A stretch of 64,000 nt of DNA from assembly GCF_902459465.1 (NCBI RefSeq), contig NC_047077.1:1798001-1862000 (forward strand), in the 5' to 3' direction. Under the pieces are notes generated by a model, which saw nothing but the letters and a program-made list of their open reading frames with translations, was not told where the DNA came from and ran no database searches. Origin of the DNA: Asterias rubens. Taxonomy: Eukaryota; Echinodermata; Asteroidea; Forcipulatida; Asteriidae. Made by a program: the position numbers and the translations under genes. This document shows, in pieces, positions 1 to 11,700 of this stretch (positions within the stretch are counted from its first letter, which is position 1; the number at the start of each line of letters is the position of its first letter).

Positions 1-65
1 CAGTGACCTCTATAGAACAAAGGAATATCCACAGAGTGACTGCAACACAACGTCTTCAAGTGTAC

Positions 66-3000
66 CTTTTTGTGTTCTGGTAGCTCCTTGAACTTGAGCG
101 CCAGCGACCTTGAGATCTCATACTGCGGCATCTCTGGATGCTTCTTCTTAAACTTCTTGGCTTTCTCCGAGTAGAACATGAAGAACGGGGTCAAAGGTTG
201 CTTCGGGAGGTCAGGATGCACCTGTCAATAAATATTCATACATATATTAACCAACTATTTAATAATTTGCATAAGTAGTGTTAACATGTTGCTTTATTTT
301 AATTACCATGGTTTGATTTTTTTTAACTAAAAATCATTGGAAGAAGCGTGTTCAGTAATCAAGAATTGAAATAATATCTATGTATATTTTGATTTTCTTT
401 TTTTAATGAAGGTACTAAAAAGCCTAGTTCATACCTCCTGCGAATGTGAAACTAACTTTATAACGTGACACGAAAGAAGATTTGTCCTATGTTCAGCTCC
501 TGTTAAAGATTAGCAGCAAAAATGGAGCTGTGACATCAAAGTTTGTATTGCATTCACATGAAGTATAACCAGGGGTTTGGACATAAGTTTAAAGTTGTTG
601 GTTTATAAATACAGCCAAACTCTGTATCCTTAAATACGAAATACGTACCAGTTTACGATGTGAGAACGGATTCTGGACGACCTGTAGTGCATCAGTGATG
701 ACCTCCGCCATGGTTCGGTATTTACGAATCTAAAAAAAAGAAAAGCAAAATTGTTGCAACTTTAAAAGCTTTTGCGAGGGTTGAACTGAATAACAGCTGA
801 CAAATGGTCACATTTACAGCGCTGTTAAAAACAAATTAGGTAAGTAAAAGTAAAACAATCTTGCAGCACAATCAACTTTCTTGGCCATTATTAGCTTAGC
901 AGCTAAAGCTTGACTGTTAAACACACCGTCAATGGGTCCATCTGCGGACCTGGAATTTCATTGTGATTAATTTTGCCTTCTGTTTGTTTGTTTGTTTGTT
1001 TGTTTGTTTGTTTTTATGATCTACCCATCAAGGGAACTCGGTAGTTCCCACAAGGGGATATAAACACCAAGCTGGTAACGGCCAATCTCTTTCATACAAA
1101 CATTAAAAATCAAGAAATTGTGATTCAGTAACTAGATGACAATATTTATTCTAGTCATCGTGGAATCAGCGGTTAGCTTGGGGATTCGAACCCACAACCT
1201 TGTGATTGCAGATCCTGCGGTCTGACCACTTGACGACGGTGACCCTGAACCGCGCTTTATGCAACCCTCAAATCTGAGGTACTTGAAACATACCTCATTC
1301 TGTATGGTGTCCCACTCCTTCTGGCAAACCTCATAGGAAAAGTCCCCAAAAGCCACTTTGCTCCAATCGATCTTGGCAATGCAAACTTTGTAAGAATGCT
1401 TCTCGGTCTTGGGTGAGTGCTCCTGGATGTTGTTAATAAGCTGGATGCGGTCTTGAAGTGAAAATACTAAGAGAAGGAGGGAAGAAATCATGGTTATTGC
1501 CTTGTATTGCATTTCACAAGATTCACTATTTCAGTACACATAATGAATTTCATTTAAACAAGTGTGACTGACACCATGAATTTACACAGTGTACACCAAA
1601 TCATTATCAAATATTCGCCCTACAATTTAAAGTTTCAAAGCTTCAGGTGCTTTATTTTTTAAATTACAATTATTATTCAAGTTTGTAAAAAATTTAACCT
1701 TGGAAGCAGCAGCCACGGGATCACCTTAAGGGAATGCAACTTTTTAATATTAAATATCAAGGAATAAAGCACAAGGGAAACTGACTGGGTATATTTTAAT
1801 CCATTTGGGTTTTAGCAAAAAAAGAATGACTGGCAAGAGCAGGACTTGAACCATGTCCTCCGGATTAACCTTCCGACACTCTACCAACTGAGCTATGCGA
1901 CCCTATGTTGGTGGTCTAATACTTGATAATATTTATGTTTCTGCTTCCTAGAACAGACACTTTACATCAGGATTTATGGCTGGGAACAGCCCTGTTTCCA
2001 TGGAAACGTTTCAGCCAAGAGACAACACACTAATATGATTTGTGTATTTCTGCAGCTCACTGACTTTGACCTTTGACCTTATTCTTACCTGTCTTTGCAT
2101 GTTTCTTTGACGGTGAGTTATCGCTAAGCTGCTGTGAATCAGCTATAGAGCGCTTCTTTCCACGAACTCCTAATGAGAGAGTTAAAAAATAATCATAAAT
2201 CCTACAAACCCAAAGTCGAAGGTGAGATCAAAGATTGGTAAATACACAAAAAATAAATGACCATAAAGACTAAGCTTCTTATGATGTAATAAGAGGGACT
2301 AGCTCCACAACAACAAAACAAATGTGAAAAATACTAACTTGGTGTGAAGCACTGTAGCTGTAACGGTATTTTAACTATTTTGAAGGATTCCCTTTTCATA
2401 TGGTAATTTGGATTATTATTCACCCTAAAGACATTTGAATCGTTTTCATCAAATTTGTCAGGAAATACTGCAGCCAGAGATGCGGTTAGTACCGCTTTAA
2501 CCTCGCTAAACATGGATTGATTAAACATTCTCGTGAAAATAATTAACAGATATTTGCTGTTCTCTCAGTTAATACTAGAACAATTGTATGAGCTGAAAAT
2601 TTCACATTTGATTTACATCTTTATATTTCTGCCTATTGATGGGCATTACATGTACATCGGAAAAAAACCAATCCATGACCTTTGATTAAGCTATTTAACA
2701 CAATGTTCAAGACTGCAGTTCAAAGTTAAACATTGAGTACTCAAAAAAGGGTGTGAACTTTGATTTAATAGCCCCTCCCAATTTCTTCAGTTTATGCAAT
2801 TATGTAAATTAGCCAATTTCTCACATTCCATTTTTAAATTCATGCAAATTTATGCAGAGTGAGTCTGTATGTTTTTTTAGACTTAAGCAAGTCTTTTGAT
2901 GCCTAGGGCCCGGTTAGTTGTAAACATTTATAAGCACAAACAGTAGCTAAACCACAATAAACCACAATAACTTAAATGCTTGCCAGAATAATTACCAGCC

Positions 3001-4889
3001 AAGCTACCATGTCACAAGTACAATTTAAGACTGGTATCCTGCTAGGTTTTGCTTAGCAGATCTGCTTAAGCAACTCTATGAAAATGGGCCCAGGCTACAG
3101 AAAATTAGTTCAATGTCGATCATAAGAATTTATAAGTGGAATAGAAACGAAGATTTCTCTTTAATTCCCGTCCTCCATTGATTAAAGATGACAAGAAATT
3201 ACATTATGTTGAATCATGGAGGAATTGAACTGAATTGAGTTTGATCACTCAGACTGCCATGAGAGCTGGGGGCATGTCATAGCAGAATAGACTAGCCTCA
3301 AGGGACTAGGGTTCAATCTTGGAAGGATCCTATAGTCATTGACATGGTTGGGTAATCTCATTTCATAACAAACCACAAACATTGAATTTTTTTTACTTTG
3401 GTGGCCTTGAATTATTTTTTTGTAAAATTATACACAACAGATTTAAATAGCTCTTGAACTCATCAGGGTAAACTGAGAGGACAATACAGAGAAAAAATGT
3501 AATTCATTCCATTTTTGGGCAGAGCAAATACAATAACTGACACATTTTAACTTAAAAATCTTTAAGTATTATTTTTCCTTGTAATCTTTTATCATAAATT
3601 AGACACAAAGGAAGATGGCTTGGAGCGGCCCATAAAGAGAATTTTTTTTATTTAAATGCCATGATACAACATATTGCATATTTTGGGGGGAAATTAAAGA
3701 CATTAAAAAATGCAGTTTTAAGATCATGGTTATTTGTTGGCAAACCTAAACATGGGAGCAATTTTTCCACAACTTTTCTTCTCCGATAAAACATTTGTAA
3801 ATTACAATTTTGCAATTTGTTGTGTTCTGATTTCGACATAAAATAACAACAAAGGTTTTTTTTTTAACTTTAGATGCCCTATTTTGTACCAATTTGACAT
3901 AAAATGTTACTAATTAACACACAAATTCAGGCTGGTTCGGGTCTAAATAATAGTAATATATTCCAAAATTTCAATCCAATATCTTGTTAAAGCAAATTTC
4001 TCTTCAAGACTTAAAAACGGCAACAACACTAAAAATTCAGTAAAATAACACTGATTTTTAGATAACATCCCTTAAAAATGAAAACAAACTCGCTAGTTCC
4101 TGCATGCAGTATTGATTAGCAGTAGGCCTAAATGAATTTACCGGGTTTCCTTTTTATTTAAATTTGCACATTTATTTGTACAAGTGTCGTTTTTAACACG
4201 AACAAATTTTCCAGCATAAAAAATATCTGGTTCTGGATATTTTTCAAGCCCGAAAATTAAACGGCTGGCAAGTCCAGGCGGCCGTCAACGCAGCTAGCTA
4301 AACGACTTCAATTCGTGCGCGATAATTTAATTGCCTATTTTTTCCATTTAGCAACTAGGTCTTCTCTTAGAAACAGAGAAGGGGGAAAAAACTACGTCTT
4401 TTTGCCATTACTACAAATGACAAGTAATATTCAATGACACACAATCACTTCACCGTCAGCCATTCAGCATTAAAAAGTAGGCCCGGGCGAGTAGAGCACC
4501 GACCGCGGTGGAAAACACGGTGCCTGGAGCCAAGAAGGGCCGCTGCAGAAAGGGACCTCACCCGGCTGCATTTGCTGCAAAGCCCGCCAATGAGACCTGG
4601 CAAACCCCACGTAGAAAGGGGACCTGCGTCATGCCTGCCTGCCCCAAAACAGCGTGGCGCTACCGCCTCAGCCAAGCCACAATTCACCCGCTGAAAACAC
4701 CAAATAAAAACTGCAAAAACGGGTTGAAAAATCCACTAATCGCAAATAAATGCACCACTAAACGGATCTATAAGGTTTCCATTACATGTTGATGGGAGGG
4801 GTGAGTGGTTATTGGATAAAATAAAGGGTAAATTTGTGGGTTTTAAAACGAAGAAATGTTACCGGGAACTTACCCTCGGTGTCGGCCAT
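66..4889 (-). CDS. UBTF: UBTF-like nucleolar HMG-box transcription factor, 5' part (gene continues beyond left edge)
   Basis: Coding exons, in transcript order: 4889-4874, 2169-2089, 1451-1294, 729-649, 221-66; all have GT/AG borders and phases 1,1,0,0,0 that fit. The start ATG (4889) gives MADTEG, then a basic Lys/Arg-rich stretch, then a segment with DWSKVAFGDFSYEVCQKEW, then HPDLPKQPLTPFFMFYSEKA, the start of an HMG box. This order (WEKVAFKDF-type N-terminal region, linker, HMG box 1 starting HPD.P..PLTP) is that of vertebrate UBF/UBTF, which binds the rDNA promoter and activates RNA polymerase I in the nucleolus. The donor after residues HKK at 65 (GTACAC) is weak. The frame stays open to base 1, but the family comparison favours an intron there. 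Remaining HMG boxes and the acidic tail lie outside the window. Family assignment is strong; orthology to UBTF rather than a paralogue is inferred. Confidence 0.85.
976..1015 (+). repeat. (GTTT)n microsatellite
   Basis: About seven TTTG units in intron 3 of the UBTF-like gene. Confidence 0.9.
1700..1925 (-). repeat. tRNA-derived SINE (family A)
   Basis: Read on the minus strand, a tRNA-like head with TAGCTCAGTTGGTAGAG-type box A and GGTTCAAGTCC-type box B (about 1905-1828) is followed by a tail with CAGTCAGTTTCCCTTGTG. The same unit recurs throughout the window. UBTF-like intron 2. Confidence 0.7.
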
Positions 4890-5735
4890 GATGAAGCGAT
4901 GATAATGCTGATCAGCCCCAAGAGCTCCCGGGTCAACTCTAGCGGGCACCGCCCGCTAAACTTCCTCCGCGATGCCCCGGTAGCTGTAACGCCTCAAAAT
5001 GCTGACGTGCTAGCACGTTCGCGGGTCATGCGTTGTAGGAAAGTAGTGCGTAATAATCATGGTTATTTTCAACGATTTTGAAATATTTGTGACTGTTTTG
5101 GGGGAAAGTGGGTTCCACGGGATGTTTTTAGGTGTAAAAAGAAGAAAAAATCAGTGAAAGTCGGTTTGTTTCACATTTAGAAGAGTTTTTTCCTCACGTG
5201 GAGTTCGGGACGATATTATCCTCGTTCAAACATAATAGTTATTCTTTCTACAAAAAACGAATTAAAATTTCCTAAATTAAACAAATATTATTACTGTACC
5301 AAATAATTTCTCATCATATTTTTTACACATTGTATTTTGAAAATAAAACTTAATATATACGATAATGTATAAGACAAAACTGTGAAAGTTGTATATTCAA
5401 CTTATTCATTTATTATAATTTATTAAGTACCCCGCGTTTCAGCCAATCGGATTCTAGAACTAAGATCTGAATTATGCATGAGGTAGTTGTAATAAATAAT
5501 AAATTGATTTTGAGAGCTAGGTAGCTGTTCGGCCATCCGTCCACCCGTCCACCGCCGTCTACTGTGTGTGGAGCTCTCGTGGGATGGACTGGTAAACTCA
5601 ACGGCATTGTCCACTTGGCCGAGTAGGAAAACAACATGTTCGTTGCCTTGTGTCTTTCAGTTTCAGTGAAAAGAGCATGGTGGTTTTCACCACAACTTGA
5701 CGGTTTAAAGGGTGGGTTTTGAGGTCACTGACAAC
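4890..5735. promoter_or_regulatory. Head-to-head intergenic region, likely bidirectional promoter of UBTF-like and GGT7-like genes
   Basis: Only 846 bases separate the minus-strand UBTF-like start codon from the plus-strand GGT7-like start codon. The UBTF-proximal part (about 4900-5040) and the first intron of the UBTF-like gene (about 4260-4680) are visibly richer in G+C and CpG than the surrounding AT-rich DNA. A CCAAT motif lies at about 5442. No TATA box in a convincing position was seen. The 5' UTRs of both genes must lie in this stretch. Shared regulation is inference from spacing and composition. Confidence 0.5.
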
Positions 5736-8700
5736 ATGAATGAATTCAAGTATGAAGCTTTATTAAATGGCGGTGAATCGACGGAGGAATTCGAACTGGA
5801 AGAGTATGTGTCAGGTGAGTTTACTAGTAGTAGTATAAATTTCTCTTCACTTTCTCCTTCGCCTTCTTCCTTCTTCTTAAAACGGTTAACTCAGCTAGCT
5901 TGGAGCATGGATGGAGGTAGAATGTGGCAGCTTTCCTCTGTAGACTGTGGTGCTACTGCTTTAGTCTGCTGACCAGGGCCAGATTGCTTAGAAATTCTGC
6001 TTAGTTGAATGTTGAAAATAGGCAGGGAGCCACTCAAAACTGTGCTAATAAACATTGCATTTTGGCTGGAAACTACAGATAGAATATGACCCTAGGCCAG
6101 GAAGCAGCGAATCTGAGAATATGTATGAAAAATAATACTGGGTTCTTATATAATCATGGAGAAATACCTCCATGTTATATAGCACTTAATTTAATCACCC
6201 CTGGCCTCGTGGGGCGTATCAACATCAAAGTGCACAGTATTTCTTTCCTGCAAGGTATGTGGAGATGATTTGAAGTATGAGACCTTTTCCTTTAGTAAAG
6301 CACCGTGTAAAGGTATTAAAAAGGTACAGTGGCGCTAGACCCAGTGACTGGGGCGCTAGATTCCTTTTTTTCTCGAAATGTTGACATCGGTATATTTTTT
6401 ATAGGCGCTTTTTTTTCGAAATTTTGACATTATCGAACATTGTGACCGATAATGTCAAAATTTCGAAAAAAAATTACTGGGTCTACAGTGGCGCAATATG
6501 CAGTCAATCGAACCAGGAACACCAGGGCCAACACCCCTTCTCTTTTCGATAGTGCACTGGGTTCTTTTACACTGTACATTACACAACACACATGACCAAC
6601 GACTTTAAACGTCCCATCCGAAGGACAGCACAGGTATCACGACTGGGACTCGAGCCCACACTCTGCTAATCAGAAACACTTGTGACTGTGAAATCTATGT
6701 ATGGCCTTTGCAGGGGGTTTACAGAATCTCAAGCCGTGTTTGCATTGGACTTAAACTAGTTTTACTTACCGCTGCAAAGTGCTATCTAATATTAAGTCGA
6801 AGTACGAACATTCGGTAACTTACCGGTCTAGTAAGTTACCGCCACGGCGCTTTGAGCCGCAGTAACTTAACAATGTTAACCAAACAGGTGACAAGAAGTC
6901 CAATGCGAAAGCACCACTCCGGTAACTTAACAATACTGTCACATGACTTATTTCTAATGATGATGTTCGAACAACTGTGTGCAATACGCGCTGCTCCGAA
7001 AATTTCAGATTAAAAGCAGTCTGCATTTCCAACTGAGTACACAACACGCGGAGCCTGAGCCAGAGCCCAAGCCGAGGTTTGAGAAAGGCCCCTGTTCATT
7101 CATCAAGTTGAGCGCCATCTAGAAGCTCGAGCCTGCTCAGTGATTTTTTTCCAGATGCTCCGGTCCAGCATGCAGTGAGCGTAGTTCCTCAGCGCTGGTC
7201 AAACCGGTGTCTCGTTTCAGTGTGTCTACGAAGGAGAGACATCTTCTCCCACGAGAAGCCTTGCCTCGGGTGGGCTCCCAGAGGATGGTTGGGCAAGCAG
7301 CAAGCTCCGAGTGGCTGATACAGTGCCCAGCAAGCTTGAGGCGGCATTGACGGATCTTCTCTGTAGCCTTTGGCCAGCCAGCATACAGGTTGGAGTTTCT
7401 CACGTGGTCCTGCCAGGGGATGTTTAGGGCCATACGCAGCATCTTGGTGTAGCAACCATCCAGAGACTTCTCCATCCTGGTGGTGAGGGTCCAAGTCATA
7501 GCTCCATATTGTAGCACTGACTCCACTGTTGCGACAAATAGTGATCTTTTCAGCCGGGCACTCAGCGTTGATGACCACACCTTTTTCATGCTGTGGAGCA
7601 CAGACCACGCCTGTCCTTTTCGAATCTTCAGGTCTGTTTCACTGGAGTTGATCCAAGGTATTTGAAGTCAGATTCAAAACGAAGAGTTGTGCCGTCCCTG
7701 TTTTAGTTACCATGGTTGTATGGCTTCTGACTGGCACCCCCGAACAAAGATATTGACAAAATAGGGACACCGCCAATATAGGGCTAGATAGCTCAGTTGG
7801 TAGAGCGCCGGCACGGTAATCCGGTGGTCGTTGGTTAGAGTCCCACTCTAGTCAATTCTTTGTTCAACCCCAAAAATCATTTCAAAATTTACCCAGTCAG
7901 TTTCCCTTGTGGTTTATATTGATACCTGTTAAGTTACCGGATACAAATTAATCCAAGTGTAAACAGCTGTTAACTTAACGGGCCGGTAACCCGGTAAGTT
8001 ACCAGATCCAAAAGTCCAAAGAGAACGCAGCTTAAGATGGCTTCTGTAGGAGGCTACAGAATATGAGATTTACATGGCCTTTGTAGGATCAGGAAACTAC
8101 AGGGGAGTCTGAGAAACCAGCCTGGTCTGTCCTGAAGGGGACCAAATCTGGCAGTTCCCGCCCCCCCCCCCAAACCCCAACTTGGGTGGTCCCCCAGTCC
8201 ACCTTTGCGATTAGTTCTATCCATGACCATTTAAAGACAATGGACACTATTGGTAATTGTCAAAGACCAGTCTTCCCACTTGGTGTATCTCAACATGCAT
8301 AAAATAACAAACCTGTGACAATTTGAGCTCGATTGGTCGTCGGAGTTGCAAGATATTAATCAAAGAAAAAAACATCCTTGTCACACGAAGTTGTGTGCTT
8401 TCTGATGCTTGATTTCAAATTTTAAACTTGAGGTCTCGAAATTAAATTCGTGGAAATATACTTCTTTCTCGAAAACTACATTACTTCAGAGGGAGCCGTT
8501 AATCACAATGTTTTATACTATCAACCTCTCCCCATTACTCGTTACCAACAGAGGTTTTATACTAGTATGTATTTTGAGTAATTTAAAGAGCTATTCACTC
8601 TATCAATACATGGGGACTCACACTCACTACCAGAATTTTAGTAACAGTTTAAACTGTTTAAACTGTTTGCATGAAATTATCAAATTTAATACAAGGTGAC

Positions 8701-11700
8701 ACAAAGAACCCTAAACACCCCAAACATTTGTTTCCAATTACCGTCTATTAGAACTGGAGCTGGCTCCTAGGGGGTGGGGCTGCCTCCAAGGGGATGGGGC
8801 TGCCTCCAAGGGGATGGGGCTGCCTCCAAGGGGGTTGGACCAACAAGTGAGGAGGAGACATGGTTTACTCTGGTCACAATGTTTTAAAAAAATTAGAAGT
8901 TTGTGGGGACTGTTTGTACCAAGTCTATGCGACCACCTTTGTGCCACTCTAAACCCAGTACGGTAGACAATCTTATCGTAATTTAACACAATTGTGTACA
9001 ACATTTCTTATCTCAAAAAATCTGAATCCTTTGTCACATAATTAAAGTCAACAAACCTTGGGACTCGGGTAAAATTGATCAATACATTGATAAATTAAAA
9101 GTCTTAAAATGTTTTATGTCATATTTTTACTTAATGTGCTAAATTCAACAAACTCGTATTTTCCTGCGGATAACACATGTCTTATCTGACATTTTAGACG
9201 CTGGTCCATCTTATCTTTCGATGCGCCTTGTCTGCTGACGATTGAACTTTTTTATGATCACTGCGTGAAATAAAAATTACCTTCTTGTCCAGTTCAAATC
9301 AATGGTCTTTTTGTGAAGAATCCCTTATAAAGACAAATCAAAGTCCCTTCTCATCACTCTTCCAGGCATGGAATAGCATTGCCCTGGTCTTGGCCATAAT
9401 TGTCACGCCTGGGGGGTTCGAACTCACACTCTGCTGAGCAGAAACACAAGAGTTTGAATCCGGTGCGTTTATACGCTCGGCCATGATACAGTAAGTAAAC
9501 CACATTATCAACATTTTAAGCCTGTGCAGAGCAATTTGGACACCCTGAAATATGGACTTGATTAAGAAGTGTTGGAAGTGACAATGTAGACCACTTTATT
9601 TTAAAAAATTTAAGTTTATACCTGCAAAAAATAGTTAATGGCCTGACATTTCGAAATCCTAGCACTAGTCTTGGAAAGAGACCGGGAAAGTACTTAAAAT
9701 TCTTTGTAAAAGACGACAGCATAATTTCATTTTAGGAAAAATCAGTGCATTTTGTCAGGTTTTTCTTCCCAGATTGATACTTAATTGAGTCAGGTTGTGC
9801 AATTGCATACTAAATTCTTTATTTCCGCTGTGTTGAACATTTGACTCTATTTTTGACGCTGGGAACAGCAACAGAATACATTAAAACAGCTTTACAAATG
9901 TAGGTCAGTGAATTTTGCAGTTTCTATACCTTTTTTTTACCCCTGGAAGTGCAGTGATTACATGTGTACAAAAAATAACATTTATTAGGTCAGTGCTTTA
10001 TTGGTGCTCCATCCATCACTCCATCCGTCAAACCATTCAACCATAACTGCTATGGACAGATGCTGGTGGTACTGTATGCTCTAAACATACACAACTGTGT
10101 ATAAATTAACATAATAATTGTGCTGTAAGGCCTAGTGTTAGCTGATATAGGGATGACGGGTATTCAACCAACCCAGTGGTTTTATACTGGCTGCAGCAGC
10201 ATTGGCTTGCTCTATGGTTTTGTTGCATATTGAAGCCAAAATATCTACGTTGATGCTCGTTTTGCTAAAAAAAACTCATTGAATTATAGATTTTCCGATG
10301 GACTGAGTGAAAGAAAGGCATCTTTTGGTTTGTGTTCGTTTGTCTCTTGCTCCACACAAGGGCTGGAGAGTTGTTTCAAAAGGTTAAATTTTTAGTATTG
10401 AATTTTGCTGTGGGGTTGTTGTTAGAATAGAGTCATGGCGGCCACGGGATATTCAACACTGATGGAGGAGGAGGGAAGTAAAGAGCAGGAGTTCAACACC
10501 AAAGGTTTGTTACTTTTCAGTTCAGGAACACACTGGACAAGGGAATGGACTTCTAGTTTGTAACTGGCATTCTTAAATGGTTATTGATTGATGAAACATC
10601 TTGCTGGCTGTCGGCTGTTGCATTTTGTATCCTAGAGACGATAGTGTCAGTGTGTATGTTATGTAGGCTACACGCATGGTTTAGTTTTTGCTCTTTGGGA
10701 GACCATGTTTACCTCATGGAACCATCTACCTCCATGGTATAACTTACATGTAGCCCAGGTTGGACTCCTCGGTGCACAGAATCTGTTCCTGCAGGCACAA
10801 ATTGTAAACAGCCCAAAGAATCAAAACATTGAAAGTCTTACATCAGTTTAGTGCTCCATGATTTTACATAGCACTGTCCGTATTTTATCAAATTTTGCTC
10901 CGACCTTGTTCCTCCTACAGCTGTTTTTATAATTTGTATTGTCCATATGGCCAGTGCAGACCCTGAATTTCACTCGTAAAGGGGCGCCTTTAAAGTATAG
11001 TACGAGGACAATTGTAAATTTGTATTGGAACTTTGATAAGGCACAACAGCAAAATCATAGAGCACCATGGCTAGTGCTGTGGTGTCTTAAGTTGCAATAG
11101 TCAAAACCCTCAATCCTCTTGAAGATTCTAGACCGGAGCAACGACTATCGGGAGGATAGAGGGTTTCGCTATCGCATTGTATGGTGCTGTGTGTTATTTC
11201 GAGGCCTGCAATGTAGTATCTCACCTGGCAAACAAAAAGGCTCTTAAATGCACTTAGGTCACTCTGTTTTTGCAAACAAATGTTACAGGGTCTGTATTTA
11301 CAACCATAAAGATAAGGCACACTCATGGGAGTGGTAGGGAAAAGGGGTTCATCACTTGAACCTGAGATACACACGTGTTACAATGAGACGGATGATTCTA
11401 ATTAGAATTGGTGGTCTCAATGATCTTTCTCTAACCAAAGAGACCATGCTCTAACTTATCTTCTAACTCTGTAGTGTATGTTTTTTTATTCCTTAGGAAA
11501 AAAAAAAAGTACAGAAGATCAGATCAGATAAAAACTTGGATCAGAGGTTACAGTTTTCTTTGCTCAACCAAAAACTAATATAAAATTTACCTGGTTTACT
11601 GCTCTTCATTTGAAATTAAAAGTTGCATCCCCTCAAGGTGATCCCTCTGCTGCCGCTTCACAAGTTGTATCAAAAACGTTGGTGACTGTGATCTCTGACC

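Noticed and set aside
1..65. Open frame continuing the UBTF-like HMG-box exon to the window edge
   Set aside because: The residues no longer resemble UBTF after the HKK position, while a GT donor is present at 65.
4434..5081. Several overlapping ORFs on both strands around the UBTF-like first exon
   Set aside because: They follow from GC-rich, stop-poor promoter sequence; only the 16-base start exon fits the gene model.
7781..7855. A genuine tRNA gene
   Set aside because: The B box is altered, no cloverleaf could be drawn with confidence, and the sequence is one member of a dispersed SINE.
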